A stretch of 64,000 bases of DNA from Myroides profundi (GCF_000833025.1 NZ_CP010817.1:248001-312000); one strand, 5' to 3'; counted from the stretch's first letter, positions 52,965-62,359 are shown. Made by a program: numbers and translations. Notes: a model not told the origin generated them from the sequence alone.

Positions 52965-53996
52965 TTATTCTTCCATTTCTCCACAGATAGGAGTCTCGAA
53001 AGCAGTTTTAAAGTCTGTTAAGTCTTTTTGTTTGAGTAAGAACATTAGCTTAGTAATGGCAGCCTCTGTGGTAATATCTTTACCAGAGATAACGCCTATT
53101 TCTTTTAGCTCTGTACTTGTCTCATATTTACCCATATGTACACTACCGCTAGAACACTGAGTAACGTTGATTACTTTAAGTCCCTTTTTAATAGCCTGTC
53201 CTAATGTTGTTAAGAACCATGCTTCAGTAGGTGCATTACCAGCTCCATAAGTCTCAAGTACGATTCCTTCAAGATCTTTAATATTTAGAATAGCCTCTAA
53301 TACATTCTGCTGTATACCAGGGAATATCTTTAGAATCATCACATTACTAGACATTTCTTTATGTACGAGTAATGGTTCTTGAGTATGTGTATAGTTGAGT
53401 AGAGGTTTATTGATACGCAGGTTCACTCCTGATTCTGCTAAATGAGCAATATTAGGAGAGGTAAACGCATTAAATAATTCAGCACTTACTTTAGAAGTTC
53501 TATTTCCTCTATATAATTTGTATTCAAAGTATAAACATACCTCCTGAATGACAGGAGTATTGTTCTCTTGTACAGCAGCTACCTGAATAGCCGTGATAAG
53601 GTTTTCTTTAGCATCTGTACGCAAGTCTCCAATAGGAAGCTGAGAACCTGTTAATATTACAGGTTTGCGCAAGTTCTGAAGCATAAAGCTTAGTGCAGAT
53701 GCTGAGTATGACATCGTATCCGAACCGTGTAGAATAACGAATCCGTCAAACTTATCATAGTTCTCTTCTACTACACTTGCCATCTTCCCCCATAAGGCAG
53801 GGCTCATATCAGAAGAGTCTATCGGTGTTTCGAATGAATAGGTCTCTATCGAACACTCTAGCATGTGTAACTCAGGTATACGCTCTACTAACTGATCAAA
53901 ATTGAACGCACGTAAAGCACCTGTTTTAAAGTCTTTTACCATACCGATAGTTCCACCAGTATAGATTAAAAGAATAGCAGGACTATTGTTCATCAC
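52965..53996 (-). CDS. ansA: Type I L-asparaginase
   Basis: This enzyme hydrolyses L-asparagine to aspartate and ammonia. The 343-residue protein has the two catalytic threonine segments, YTGGTIGM (about 12-19) and HGSDTMSYSASALSF (about 88-102), and the GNAPTEAW segment. There is no signal peptide, so the cytoplasmic type I form is favoured. It overlaps the acyltransferase gene by 14 bases. Confidence 0.93.
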   Translation of the reverse strand: MMNNSPAILLIYTGGTIGMVKDFKTGALRAFNFDQLVERIPELHMLECSIETYSFETPIDSSDMSPALWGKMASVVEENYDKFDGFVILHGSDTMSYSASALSFMLQNLRKPVILTGSQLPIGDLRTDAKENLITAIQVAAVQENNTPVIQEVCLYFEYKLYRGNRTSKVSAELFNAFTSPNIAHLAESGVNLRINKPLLNYTHTQEPLLVHKEMSSNVMILKIFPGIQQNVLEAILNIKDLEGIVLETYGAGNAPTEAWFLTTLGQAIKKGLKVINVTQCSSGSVHMGKYETSTELKEIGVISGKDITTEAAITKLMFLLKQKDLTDFKTAFETPICGEMEE

Positions 53997-55119
53997 TCAA
54001 TTTTAGTTTATTAATAACAGGATTAGCATACATAGCTAAGAAGCCATCTACGATTATTTTGTTCTCTTTATCTACACGTAGTTCAAGACGTCTTTCAAAT
54101 AATTGCCTCTCTTTCTCTGTATATTTATCAGCGAACTTATTGCTGTTATGCATAATATCATAAGCAATATAGTTAGTAGGCCATAAGAAATAGTTAGCAA
54201 TAATAGACTTATCTATTTCTGTAGCTACAGCTTGCATTTGCTTATTAGTCTTATCTACAGTGTTTTTAATATTATCTAATTCTTGGTCTAGAACATCTCC
54301 TACATGGATATGAATACCACGTTTTTGACCGATGATTCCACTGTATAAGTTGATAAAGTCTTCATTCTTATCTTTGATATATACTTCATCATTCGCTTTA
54401 GCTAATAGCTGAGGCATCTTAAGTGCATCCGTAGGATCATACTCATATGAGATAGATACAGGTACTATCTTCACTTTTTTGAAGTAGTCCATTAAGTTAG
54501 CCTCATCAGACGCCATTCCGATCATCTTCAGCACTCCCTGATGAGTTGCATCATTTCCATCTTTGGTACGTCCTTCTCTCTGTGCTATCCACACAGATCT
54601 GTTCTCTTCGAATAAAAGATGTTGTATATATTCAGACATTAGTTTAGAACTTTCTAATAGTTCTCTAGGTGGTAATCCACGTTTAACTAAGAAGTTTCTA
54701 TTTACTTTAGCTAGCGCTAGTAAAAATGATTTCTGCACTAGGTTATCCCCTATAGCAGAGGCTGTCATAACTAATTTATTGTCTTTAAGAGCAACGTTGA
54801 GAAGAGAAGTATCCATAAGGATATCTCTATGGTTAGATACGTATAGATAAGCTGTGTCTTTATCTAATTTATCAAACCCAGAAGTTGTCAAACCATTAGA
54901 GCTTTTCTCTAGGATTCGTTGAATAGAGTGGTAGGCAAAATCATCTTGAAATTGTTGAATAGACTTTACTTCCTTTAAGGCATTCATCCATTCCTCTTCC
55001 GTTTTATTAGGAAAAGTATATCCCATTAACGCTTTTATCATTGGGTGTTTAGAAATCTGTTGCAAGACTTCGTGTACCTCGTGATCGTGGTAGTGGCGTA
55101 TAGAATCAAACTTAGACAT
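53983..55119 (-). CDS. 1-acyl-sn-glycerol-3-phosphate acyltransferase family protein
   Basis: The 378-residue protein has the acyltransferase motif NHRDILMD (about residues 96-103), where His and Asp form the catalytic pair, and the EGRTKDG motif (about 187). The family acylates lysophosphatidate or glycerol phosphate in phospholipid synthesis. The long form resembles PlsB-like or lipid-modifying members more than short PlsC. It lies between tatD and ansA in one operon. Confidence 0.82.
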   Translation of the reverse strand: MSKFDSIRHYHDHEVHEVLQQISKHPMIKALMGYTFPNKTEEEWMNALKEVKSIQQFQDDFAYHSIQRILEKSSNGLTTSGFDKLDKDTAYLYVSNHRDILMDTSLLNVALKDNKLVMTASAIGDNLVQKSFLLALAKVNRNFLVKRGLPPRELLESSKLMSEYIQHLLFEENRSVWIAQREGRTKDGNDATHQGVLKMIGMASDEANLMDYFKKVKIVPVSISYEYDPTDALKMPQLLAKANDEVYIKDKNEDFINLYSGIIGQKRGIHIHVGDVLDQELDNIKNTVDKTNKQMQAVATEIDKSIIANYFLWPTNYIAYDIMHNSNKFADKYTEKERQLFERRLELRVDKENKIIVDGFLAMYANPVINKLKLSDEQ

Positions 55120-55163
55120 TAGTGTAATGTATTATTATAAACAAGTTATGTTGTTTTCGTGTT

Positions 55164-55934
55164 TTAAATTCCAAACACAGCTATTGAATTTGCTGTAGTT
55201 TGTTTTGCTATCTCTTCTAGAGGAAGCGCGTAAATATCGGCTAATTTTTCTGCAATATTTACGATATATGCACTTTCATTTCTTTTTCCTCTAAAAGGGA
55301 CAGGTGCAAGGTACGGAGAATCAGTCTCTAATACGATATGCTCTAGCGGTATTTTGTTTAAAAACTGATCTATTTTACCATTTTTAAACGTTGCTACCCC
55401 ACCTATACCTAGCTTTAGGTTATAAGAAATAGCTTTTAGCGCTTGCTCTTCTGTACCTGTGAAGCAGTGGAATATCCCTCTAAGGCCTTCTCCTTTTTCT
55501 CGTTCTAGTACTTCGAACACTTCGTCAAAAGCATCTCGACAGTGTATATTAATAGGCAATTTATATTTCTTTGCCAATTGTATTTGATATTGAAAAGCTT
55601 CTTGCTGTATGGCTAAAGTACTTTTATCCCAATACAGGTCAATGCCTATCTCTCCTACAGCGTAATAAGTACGTCGTTCGAGTTCACGCTCTACGTAAGC
55701 TAACTCCTCTTTATACGTTTCTGGCTTTACATCAGTAGGATGTAGTCCCATCATAAGAAATACATTATTAGGGAACTCTTGCTCTAGTTCAAACATTGCA
55801 TTGCTGTAACTTGAATCTATCGCTGGTATAAAAAAACGCGTAACTCCACTAGATATTGCACGATTTATTGTTTCTTTACGATCTTCTGCAAAAGCATCTG
55901 AGTATAAATGTGTATGCGTGTCAGTAAATATCAT
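55164..55934 (-). CDS. tatD: TatD family metal-dependent hydrolase
   Basis: The 256-residue TIM-barrel protein has the metal motifs THTHLYSDAF (about 5-14), GEIGIDLYWD, INIHCRDAF, HCFTGT and ETDSPYLAP. TatD proteins are DNases or quality-control hydrolases. It is first in the operon with the acyltransferase and ansA, 44 bases before the former. Confidence 0.92.
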   Translation of the reverse strand: MIFTDTHTHLYSDAFAEDRKETINRAISSGVTRFFIPAIDSSYSNAMFELEQEFPNNVFLMMGLHPTDVKPETYKEELAYVERELERRTYYAVGEIGIDLYWDKSTLAIQQEAFQYQIQLAKKYKLPINIHCRDAFDEVFEVLEREKGEGLRGIFHCFTGTEEQALKAISYNLKLGIGGVATFKNGKIDQFLNKIPLEHIVLETDSPYLAPVPFRGKRNESAYIVNIAEKLADIYALPLEEIAKQTTANSIAVFGI

Positions 55935-55973
55935 TCTAATATTGTATTTTTCTATAATGTTAGATTAATGCTA

Positions 55974-55981
55974 CAAAAGTA
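55974..55981 (-). promoter_or_regulatory. -7 element of the tatD operon
   Basis: TACTTTTG on the minus strand matches TAnnTTTG and lies 40 bases before the tatD ATG. It is divergent to the retropepsin-like gene's box at 56003-56010. Confidence 0.5.
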
Positions 55982-56002
55982 CCTTTTAAAAAGAATTTAA
56001 AC

Positions 56003-56010
56003 TACATTTG
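56003..56010 (+). promoter_or_regulatory. -7 element of the retropepsin-like gene
   Basis: TACATTTG matches TAnnTTTG and lies only four bases before the ATG at 56015, so the message would be leaderless or nearly so. Confidence 0.5.
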
Positions 56011-56014
56011 ATTG

Positions 56015-56452
56015 ATGGAAAACATGAAAGATATATTAAAAAAGGGAGGATATAAGAAAATTAAGTTTAAAATATCTAAAACGAACCACCTTTTTATCAA
56101 GGCTAAAATCAATGGAATCCTAGGAGACTTTATCCTAGATACAGGAGCATCTAATAGTTGTATTGATTTTAGTCATATAGACCATTTTAATATTTTTCCT
56201 GAGAACTCATCTACTAAAGCTTCAGGTGCAGGAGCTAATGGAATGCATACCCAAGTAGCTTATCATAATCATTTACAAATGAGCCGTTGGCATAACAAGA
56301 GTTTTAACCTAGTAATTATAGATTTAACTCATGTCAATGTTGCCTTAATAGAGTATAAAGTAAAGACTGTACACGGGATTATAGGCTCAGATGTATTACT
56401 ACAAGGGAATGCAATTATTGATTATAAAGAGCAAGTGCTTTATATTCAATAA
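56015..56452 (+). CDS. Retropepsin-like aspartic protease domain protein
   Basis: From the ATG at 56015 the protein has 145 residues. It has the aspartic-protease signature LDTGASNSCID (about residues 42-52) and a C-terminal strand IIGSDVLLQGNAIIDY. These match the single-domain, retropepsin-like group that forms dimers. There is no export signal. The upstream TTG at 56012 gives one extra residue and is not preferred. It converges with the DUF3109 gene. The natural substrate is unknown. Confidence 0.85.
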   Translation: MENMKDILKKGGYKKIKFKISKTNHLFIKAKINGILGDFILDTGASNSCIDFSHIDHFNIFPENSSTKASGAGANGMHTQVAYHNHLQMSRWHNKSFNLVIIDLTHVNVALIEYKVKTVHGIIGSDVLLQGNAIIDYKEQVLYIQ

Positions 56453-56454
56453 AT

Positions 56455-57030
56455 CTATTGTCTTGATTTACTCCACTCTTCTGCTACTAGTTCTAATTCT
56501 TTATACCAGTCTTCACCATATTTTCTGATTAGAGGGGCTTTTAAGAACTTATATACAGGTACACTTAACTCTTGACCTAGCGTACAAGCATCACTACAGA
56601 TATGCCATTTGTGATAGTTCACAGCAGAGAAAGAAGAGAACTCTTTGATACGTATAGGATATAAGTGACATGAGATAGGCTTTTTCCAGTCGATTAGACC
56701 TTCGTTATACGCTTTCTCTATTCCACATAGTGCCATTTCATTTTCGTAGATTACATAAGCACATTCTCCACCTTCTATTAGAGGAGTCTCATACTCATCA
56801 TCATCACCATATACAGATGTACCTTGTTCTTCTATTGCCTTAATACCTTCAGGACGTAAGAAAGGTTTTACTTTATCATATACAGCTCTAAGTATCTCTA
56901 CTTCATCATCTTCTACAGGTGCTCCTGCATCTCCGTCTATACAGCACTCCCCTTTACAAGCCGAAAGGTTACATACGAATTCTTTTTCTAGAACTTCTTC
57001 TGATACGATTGTTTTTCCTATTTGAAACAT
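56455..57030 (-). CDS. Cys-rich DUF3109 family protein
   Basis: From the ATG at 57030 the protein has 191 residues. It has many Cys: Cys20, Cys25, Cys29 and Cys30 near the start in the segment CNLSACKGECCIDGD, and later ones in GGECAY, ALCGIE, SCHLYP and HICSDACT. The pattern resembles DUF3109, which probably binds a metal or Fe-S cluster. A TTG at 57057 would extend the frame but lies in the promoter -7 box. Confidence 0.78.
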   Translation of the reverse strand: MFQIGKTIVSEEVLEKEFVCNLSACKGECCIDGDAGAPVEDDEVEILRAVYDKVKPFLRPEGIKAIEEQGTSVYGDDDEYETPLIEGGECAYVIYENEMALCGIEKAYNEGLIDWKKPISCHLYPIRIKEFSSFSAVNYHKWHICSDACTLGQELSVPVYKFLKAPLIRKYGEDWYKELELVAEEWSKSRQ

Positions 57031-57054
57031 CTGAATATTATAATTAATTGGCTG

Positions 57055-57062
57055 CAAAATTA
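57055..57062 (-). promoter_or_regulatory. -7 element of the DUF3109 gene
   Basis: TAATTTTG on the minus strand matches TAnnTTTG and lies 24 bases before the ATG at 57030. Confidence 0.45.
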
Positions 57063-57352
57063 CAAATCTTTATGTAATAAAGAGACTTACCCTTTAGATT
57101 AACCTTTTTCACTAAGTAATTTAGGATGAATATAAAGTTCATAATATAAGATAGTTGTATCAGATCAGTAGAATAGTGTTAATTACGCTATTATTTTACG
57201 TGTTAATATTTTTTAGATTATTTCATATTAGCGCTTATATCTATGAGGTGAGATTCAACAATAGTGATGACTTCTTGATAAAAATAGTGAAAAACCACGT
57301 TTTATGACTTTAATATCTCGTTGTTAAAATATATAGTGGTAATGTTAAAGGA
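57063..57352. other. Gene-free AT-rich stretch
   Basis: No gene is visible in these 290 bases. They contain short AT-rich repeats and only the start of the promoter for the downstream small membrane protein. Confidence 0.55.
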
Positions 57353-57383
57353 TTGTCCGAGTGGTGGTTTTTTTGTACTTTCG
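57353..57383 (+). promoter_or_regulatory. Promoter of the small membrane protein/oxidoreductase pair
   Basis: TTG (57353-57355), a 20-base spacer and TACTTTCG (57376-57383; one base off TAnnTTTG) lie upstream of the ATG at 57415. A GTG at 57361 that would extend the frame falls between the promoter boxes, so it cannot be the start if this promoter is used. Confidence 0.55.
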
Positions 57384-57414
57384 GATGGTAAAATCAAATT
57401 CTTTATCATTCGAA

Positions 57415-57609
57415 ATGAAAATTTTTAGTTACATAGTTATAGCATTTGTAGTTGCATTGATTGTATTAAATATCACAATGTTAGACTTTAATAACCTATT
57501 CCAAGGGGATAGTCTAATCGCATTAATAGGTATTGTAGCCTTGCTTTGTGCAGTATGCATCTTATTGATTTACCGTACATCTAAAATGATAAACGATAAA
57601 ACAAAATAA
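57415..57609 (+). CDS. Small two-helix membrane protein
   Basis: The 64-residue protein has two hydrophobic segments (about 3-22 and 37-55) joined by a short loop with DFNNLFQGDS and ends in a Lys-rich tail. I do not recognise a named family. It lies five bases before an FAD-dependent oxidoreductase gene, so the two are likely to work together at the membrane. Confidence 0.7.
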   Translation: MKIFSYIVIAFVVALIVLNITMLDFNNLFQGDSLIALIGIVALLCAVCILLIYRTSKMINDKTK

Positions 57610-57614
57610 GACCT

Positions 57615-58229
57615 ATGGAAGTATTCGATGTACTAATCATAGGGGGAGGTGTATCAGGAGTTTCTTGTGCACAAGTTATTGGTAGTGCTGTAAAGAAACC
57701 TTTTGTAACAGATAAGAAAGTAGGTATTATTATGCATCAGAAGAGCTCAATGCTTCAAGATGCTATCTTCTATAATGCTTATGGAGTAAAACAAGGAACT
57801 TTAGGAAAAGACCTATTAGAACAGTCTATAGAAGACTTAAATTACTACAACCACATTGACCAAATCGCAGGTGAGAAGGTTATTTCTGTACAGAAGAGAG
57901 ATGGAGTATTTGAAGTTAAGACGAATAAGGAAGTATACTATACTTCACTTGTAGTAGTAGCTATTAATTCTAGTCCTACTTTTGAAGTAGAAGGATTAAT
58001 GGAATATGTGATACCACATAAGAAGTCACTAGCTGCTAAGAATAGAATCCAGTTGAGAAACGAAGATCATTTAGTGACAGAAGGAGTTTATGTGGCAGGA
58101 ACATTAGCAGGACATAGAAGTCAGTTAGCAATAGCTGCAGGTAGTGGAGCTGCTGTAGCTACAGACATTCTGACTTTGTGGAATGGGGGAATAGAAACAC
58201 ATAGCCATGATAGTACTAGAGTGAAGTAA
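57615..58229 (+). CDS. Short FAD/NAD(P)-dependent oxidoreductase
   Basis: The 204-residue protein begins with the FAD-binding motif FDVLIIGGGVSGVSCAQ (Gly10-12) and has a late segment VYVAGTLAGHRSQLAIAAGSG that resembles the second FAD-binding strand of thioredoxin reductase-like proteins. It is much shorter than thioredoxin reductase and lacks the CxxC active site. The redox partner may be the adjacent small membrane protein. A broken gene is less likely because the frame is intact and the ends are conserved-looking. Confidence 0.75.
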   Translation: MEVFDVLIIGGGVSGVSCAQVIGSAVKKPFVTDKKVGIIMHQKSSMLQDAIFYNAYGVKQGTLGKDLLEQSIEDLNYYNHIDQIAGEKVISVQKRDGVFEVKTNKEVYYTSLVVVAINSSPTFEVEGLMEYVIPHKKSLAAKNRIQLRNEDHLVTEGVYVAGTLAGHRSQLAIAAGSGAAVATDILTLWNGGIETHSHDSTRVK

Positions 58230-58235
58230 TAAGAT

Positions 58236-58281
58236 AAAAAAAAGAGGTAGTTTAATCCAGATTAAACTACCTCTTTTTTTT
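58236..58281 (+). terminator. Intrinsic terminator after the oxidoreductase gene
   Basis: A stem of about 21 bp (arms ending near 58236 and 58281, loop CCAG) with A and T tails lies seven bases after the stop. Confidence 0.92.
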
Positions 58282-58451
58282 GTATTGATATTTTTTAACC
58301 TAGATTATGCAATAGACATATAAACGAAAAGTAATTATACAAAATAGGTCTGAATTAGTGATAAAAGGATACTATAGTATGGTTTTAGAGCTAATGAAAG
58401 AACTATGAAGTAGAATTGCTTTGTAGTATTTGGCTAATGCGTAATGTGGGT

Positions 58452-59417
58452 TTAATAAACCAATCCTACATTATCTATCCATAAACGGCTATCCGTATTA
58501 CCGATATACGCCCCTCCATTACTAGAAGAGAATTGTACGATTAGGTGAGTTACCTCGTCATCAGCAGTACCCCAACCTTCTTCTATGATCGGCACCATCT
58601 TACCTTTGCTATTTCTAGTGTAGTATGCATTGCTACCTGTTCTCAGTGCCATGTGAGCACCATAGTAACTCTGCTTCGTGATATCACCATAGTTTACAGT
58701 CAGACGGTGTTTGTTTTGCCATGTTTTTACAGACTTATCCATCAGTTCCCATCCCGTACCTATACGTTTAGCATACACATTTCCATCTTTGTCTTCCCAT
58801 CTCTTTTGTAGTAGAATCTGTATCTCAGCTTTATCATTTCGCTTAGCATCAGTTCCGCTTCCCATACCATTCACACGTTTAGAAGGACCACCAGTAGTTA
58901 CTTTATAGTCGAACTGTAGTGCTTTAGGCTTTTTAGTAAAAGGAATACCTGTTACTAGTTTACTTTGAGGGTTTTTAGTATCTGTGATAGGTTCTATCAT
59001 TTCTCCTAAGAAGATTGTTCCACTAGCGAGTACATTGATATTAATTACCCCTAGTACTTTCACTTTCTCTATACGAGTCTCTAAACGAGCAGCGTACCCA
59101 TTATCTCTTTTTTCAGGGAATACCGTTACACTCCCTTTCGTTATACCACTTACAGTAGCTAGTACAGATGAGGTAGCCCAAGGAGACTTTTTATTCTTAT
59201 AAGGTGTATTGTCTTTTAGCGTATCTTTTGTTTCAGTGATCTCGTATAGGTATTGTGTATTACCCCCGATGATAAACGATTCTTTAATCTCGCGTACCAT
59301 CCAGTGATCCATATTACCTAGTTTTATAGACTCTACTTTTTCACTCTGCGCCGTAGCTAGCAGTGGCATAGTACACATTGCTAGGGCTAGTATCTTTAGT
59401 TTAGTTTTGTGTATCAT
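58452..59417 (-). CDS. Secreted protein with PCMD-like domain
   Basis: The 321-residue protein has a signal peptide (to about residue 23, LLATAQ). The body shows the pattern of the putative carbohydrate metabolism domain: WATSSVLATVSG, TGIPFTKKPKALQFDYKV, RNDKAEIQILLQKRW and the C-terminal GNTDSRLWIDNVGLVY. The domain name is a family label; no enzyme activity is proved. It is last in a three-gene operon with a phosphoethanolamine transferase and a BamA-like protein. Confidence 0.65.
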   Translation of the reverse strand: MIHKTKLKILALAMCTMPLLATAQSEKVESIKLGNMDHWMVREIKESFIIGGNTQYLYEITETKDTLKDNTPYKNKKSPWATSSVLATVSGITKGSVTVFPEKRDNGYAARLETRIEKVKVLGVININVLASGTIFLGEMIEPITDTKNPQSKLVTGIPFTKKPKALQFDYKVTTGGPSKRVNGMGSGTDAKRNDKAEIQILLQKRWEDKDGNVYAKRIGTGWELMDKSVKTWQNKHRLTVNYGDITKQSYYGAHMALRTGSNAYYTRNSKGKMVPIIEEGWGTADDEVTHLIVQFSSSNGGAYIGNTDSRLWIDNVGLVY

Positions 59418-59428
59418 TGTTTTGTTGT

Positions 59429-61153
59429 TTATTCTTTAATATTATTCTTTTTCAGCATTTCGAAATCTTCTTTCTTCAAGTTCATTTTAGTATAAGGAAC
59501 AGCGATATCGTGGTCATTTAAATACATACGAGCTTCTGCATTAAAAGCTCTATTGACTAACGATAAGTCCTTTTCTAGATAAGAAGTGCGAATATGTGCT
59601 GCATTGATCATCGTATGGAATACTGCATTCGTAGAGATAGGCTTGTTTTTATTCTCTTGTACTGCGGTCATTCTCTTCTCATTATTGGTGATATACTCAT
59701 CTGAGAACCACATTAAGAATGGTATTCTTAGCTGATAGTAGGTTGGGCTTGGCGAAGCGTGTAAGAACCTATTTCTATCATCGTCGAATAAGTCTTCACC
59801 ATGGTCAGAAGTATATAGCATGGCTACTTCCTCATTCGTCTGTTTCAGGGCTTCTATCGTTTTAGCTAAGAAGTGATCTGTGTATAAGATAGAGTTGTCA
59901 TACGCATTGACTAGGTGTTCTTTCTCAGATTTCTTTACACCACCTATCTCATCAGGAGTGAACTGTCTGAAGCTCTCAGGGTAGCGCTCCATATACTTAA
60001 AGTGTGACCCATAGGTGTGTAATAAGATGAATAGATCTCCAGTAGTCTCCTGAATGTGTTTTTGCATTAAGCCTACTAATTCTTCATCATAGTGATTCTC
60101 TGTCATACGTGTATGGCTATCAGTAGTGCGTATCGTCTTATAGATATCTGCTTCTTTAGTGAAGTATTCTATAAACGAAGAGTTCTCAGCCTGATTAGAT
60201 AGTGATATTGTGGTAAAGCCAGCTTCTTTAAACGCGTGTACAATACCTTTTTTGACATAGATAGAATTATAGTTTTCTGCCTCTGCTTCTGATAAGATGA
60301 TTGAAACACTCTTATGAGTCGTATTCGATTGTGTTAGCGCATCTTTGAATACGACTAAGTTCTTCTCATTCTTTAATTTAGGGTTGGTCTCGCGATCATA
60401 TCCATACAGAGACCAGTTGTCAGCTCTACTCGTCTCACCTATGATCAGTACATATATCTGTCTTTTGTCAGTAGAGATACTGTCTCTAGTGGCTTTAAAG
60501 GTAAAGTTCTTAGAGGTCTCAGGGTATCGATTGACCTTATCCCATTTATTCACTGCGAATCCTAAGTTGTGTAACGCATTGATAGGATACACATCTTGGT
60601 TAAAGGCAAATGTACCTGAGTTCTTATTCGCACTGAAGAATGATAATACTAGTGACGCTATTAATAAAAGTACTGCAGGTAATAGAGTCTGTCTTCTAAA
60701 GCTCCAGTCTAAGAAGTTCTTTCTCTTCCACTGAAGTATAGCGAATACGATAGGTGGAATGTATAAGAAACACACAAAGGCGATAGAAGGCAATAGACTA
60801 CCTAGTAGTTCATTTATTTCTGAAGTATTCGTAGTTGCTACGTTTAGAAACATATCTGCTGCTATCACATCTTCTCCGAATAGGTAGAATAACACAATCT
60901 GGAAAGCGTGCAAAAACAGAAATGGAAAACATAATAATAACCATGCTCCCGAATTTTTAAACGCAGAAAATATTGTCATGAACAGTCCCAATGGGAATAG
61001 TATGACTACAATCTTACCTAATACATCCACAGGCTGTGTAAAGACAAAGTAAATGCTCGGAACCATATTGACAGCAATATAGAACCAAAACAAGGCGATT
61101 GGGTTATTTATGATTCTGCTAAAGAATCCTTTTTTATTTAATTGTTCAGTCAT
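59429..61153 (-). CDS. Phosphoethanolamine transferase, EptA/sulfatase family
   Basis: The 574-residue protein has about five N-terminal membrane segments (to residue 180). A periplasmic alkaline-phosphatase-fold domain follows, with LIIGETSRADNWSLYGYDR (the catalytic Thr lies in ETSR), HTYGSHFKYMERYP and TSDHGEDLFDD. EptA-type enzymes add phosphoethanolamine to lipid A or other glycans and can give polymyxin resistance. The acceptor is not known here. It is between the BamA-like and the PCMD-like genes. Confidence 0.88.
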   Translation of the reverse strand: MTEQLNKKGFFSRIINNPIALFWFYIAVNMVPSIYFVFTQPVDVLGKIVVILFPLGLFMTIFSAFKNSGAWLLLCFPFLFLHAFQIVLFYLFGEDVIAADMFLNVATTNTSEINELLGSLLPSIAFVCFLYIPPIVFAILQWKRKNFLDWSFRRQTLLPAVLLLIASLVLSFFSANKNSGTFAFNQDVYPINALHNLGFAVNKWDKVNRYPETSKNFTFKATRDSISTDKRQIYVLIIGETSRADNWSLYGYDRETNPKLKNEKNLVVFKDALTQSNTTHKSVSIILSEAEAENYNSIYVKKGIVHAFKEAGFTTISLSNQAENSSFIEYFTKEADIYKTIRTTDSHTRMTENHYDEELVGLMQKHIQETTGDLFILLHTYGSHFKYMERYPESFRQFTPDEIGGVKKSEKEHLVNAYDNSILYTDHFLAKTIEALKQTNEEVAMLYTSDHGEDLFDDDRNRFLHASPSPTYYQLRIPFLMWFSDEYITNNEKRMTAVQENKNKPISTNAVFHTMINAAHIRTSYLEKDLSLVNRAFNAEARMYLNDHDIAVPYTKMNLKKEDFEMLKKNNIKE

Positions 61154-61161
61154 TTTATCCC

Positions 61162-62334
61162 TTAAAACGATTCATAGATATTAAAGTAGAAACCACTCTG
61201 ACCTTTACCAAAACCATAGTCAAGACGTACGTTTACTCTATTTTTAAACTCCCATCTATATCCTATACCATAAGTAGGTAAGGTATGGCTCCAGTCAAAT
61301 TTGTCCATATTCTCAAACACATTACCTGCACCACCCCATACAGCTACACCATGTCGGTTATGTATTTTTTGTCTTAGTTCTACCTGTGTATTAATCTGTT
61401 TTCTATCTCGATATTGCCCACTGTAGTACCCTCTCATCTGTCTAGCTCCTCCTAGTTTAGAAAGCATTGTCCATGGCACTTCACCATTGTTAAACTCTCC
61501 ATTTAAGTCGAAGGCTATTAGACCATCTTTCCATACCTCTTGGTATGCACGCGCTGTAAAGTTAATCTTTCCGAAGTGCTTATTACTTCCCAATGTTTTT
61601 GGGAAAAAAGTCTGCTCGTATTGGATAAAGATTCCTTTACTCGGGTTAGGAATAAAGTCTCTACTGTCGTATGACGCGATAAATCCTCCTCCGATAGCCG
61701 TATCTTTAGAGTCTGTATCAGGTCTTACCTCCATATCTCTGAAGTTTCTACTCTGGATATTTTGAGCAGAAAAGACTAATCCTACATACGTATTAGGCAA
61801 CACTTTTCTCAATACATCAAATTTCAAGCCTAAGTGATATTCGTCGTACTTCACATAGTCTCCTTGGCTACCTGCCTCGTATCCTATACCATAGTATTTA
61901 CTAGGCATATATTTAAATGCCATATCGTAGTGAAATCGGTAGTCATCATTAGGAAATATTGTTGTGTTCTCTACTCCGATAGCAAAGAATCCACTTGTAG
62001 TAAAGTTAGTATAAATAGCGAGATCAGAAGGGGGTAAGTCTAGGTTCTCTTTATCTACTCTGTATAGTCCAGAAGCGACTATCCCTAGTCCTAGTTTAGT
62101 ATCTACAGAGTAGCTTGGCCCCCCTATGAATGAAAGGTCAAATTTACTCTGTGATTTATCTTTTTTAGCTTCTTCAAAATAAGAAACTACACGTTCAAAA
62201 AATTTCTTTTTAGCTGCCGTGCTATCCCGTTGTTCTTCATTAGAGATTACATCTGCACTTTGTTGTGCAAAAGATACGGTGTTCGTTATCAGTGTGATAA
62301 CGAATATTGTTGTTAGTAAGTATTTGTTTATCAT
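61162..62334 (-). CDS. BamA/TamA-like outer-membrane surface-antigen protein
   Basis: From the ATG at 62334 the protein has 390 residues. A signal peptide (to about residue 23, SFAQ) and a short charged linker precede a C-terminal beta-barrel with repeated strands. Segments GGFIASYDSRDFIPNPSKG, QMRGYYSGQYRDR and the final FNIYESF resemble the bacterial surface antigen (BamA C-terminal) domain. No POTRA domain is seen, so this is not BamA itself. It is first in an operon with the phosphoethanolamine transferase. Confidence 0.82.
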   Translation of the reverse strand: MINKYLLTTIFVITLITNTVSFAQQSADVISNEEQRDSTAAKKKFFERVVSYFEEAKKDKSQSKFDLSFIGGPSYSVDTKLGLGIVASGLYRVDKENLDLPPSDLAIYTNFTTSGFFAIGVENTTIFPNDDYRFHYDMAFKYMPSKYYGIGYEAGSQGDYVKYDEYHLGLKFDVLRKVLPNTYVGLVFSAQNIQSRNFRDMEVRPDTDSKDTAIGGGFIASYDSRDFIPNPSKGIFIQYEQTFFPKTLGSNKHFGKINFTARAYQEVWKDGLIAFDLNGEFNNGEVPWTMLSKLGGARQMRGYYSGQYRDRKQINTQVELRQKIHNRHGVAVWGGAGNVFENMDKFDWSHTLPTYGIGYRWEFKNRVNVRLDYGFGKGQSGFYFNIYESF

Positions 62335-62351
62335 AAAATAATTTAAGCTTG

Positions 62352-62359
62352 CAAATTTA
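62352..62359 (-). promoter_or_regulatory. -7 element of the barrel-transferase-PCMD operon
   Basis: TAAATTTG on the minus strand matches TAnnTTTG and lies 17 bases before the ATG at 62334. Confidence 0.5.

Noticed and set aside
58545..59202. Open frames on the plus strand opposite the PCMD-like gene
   Set aside because: They have no promoter or family pattern and lie entirely within a well-supported minus-strand gene.
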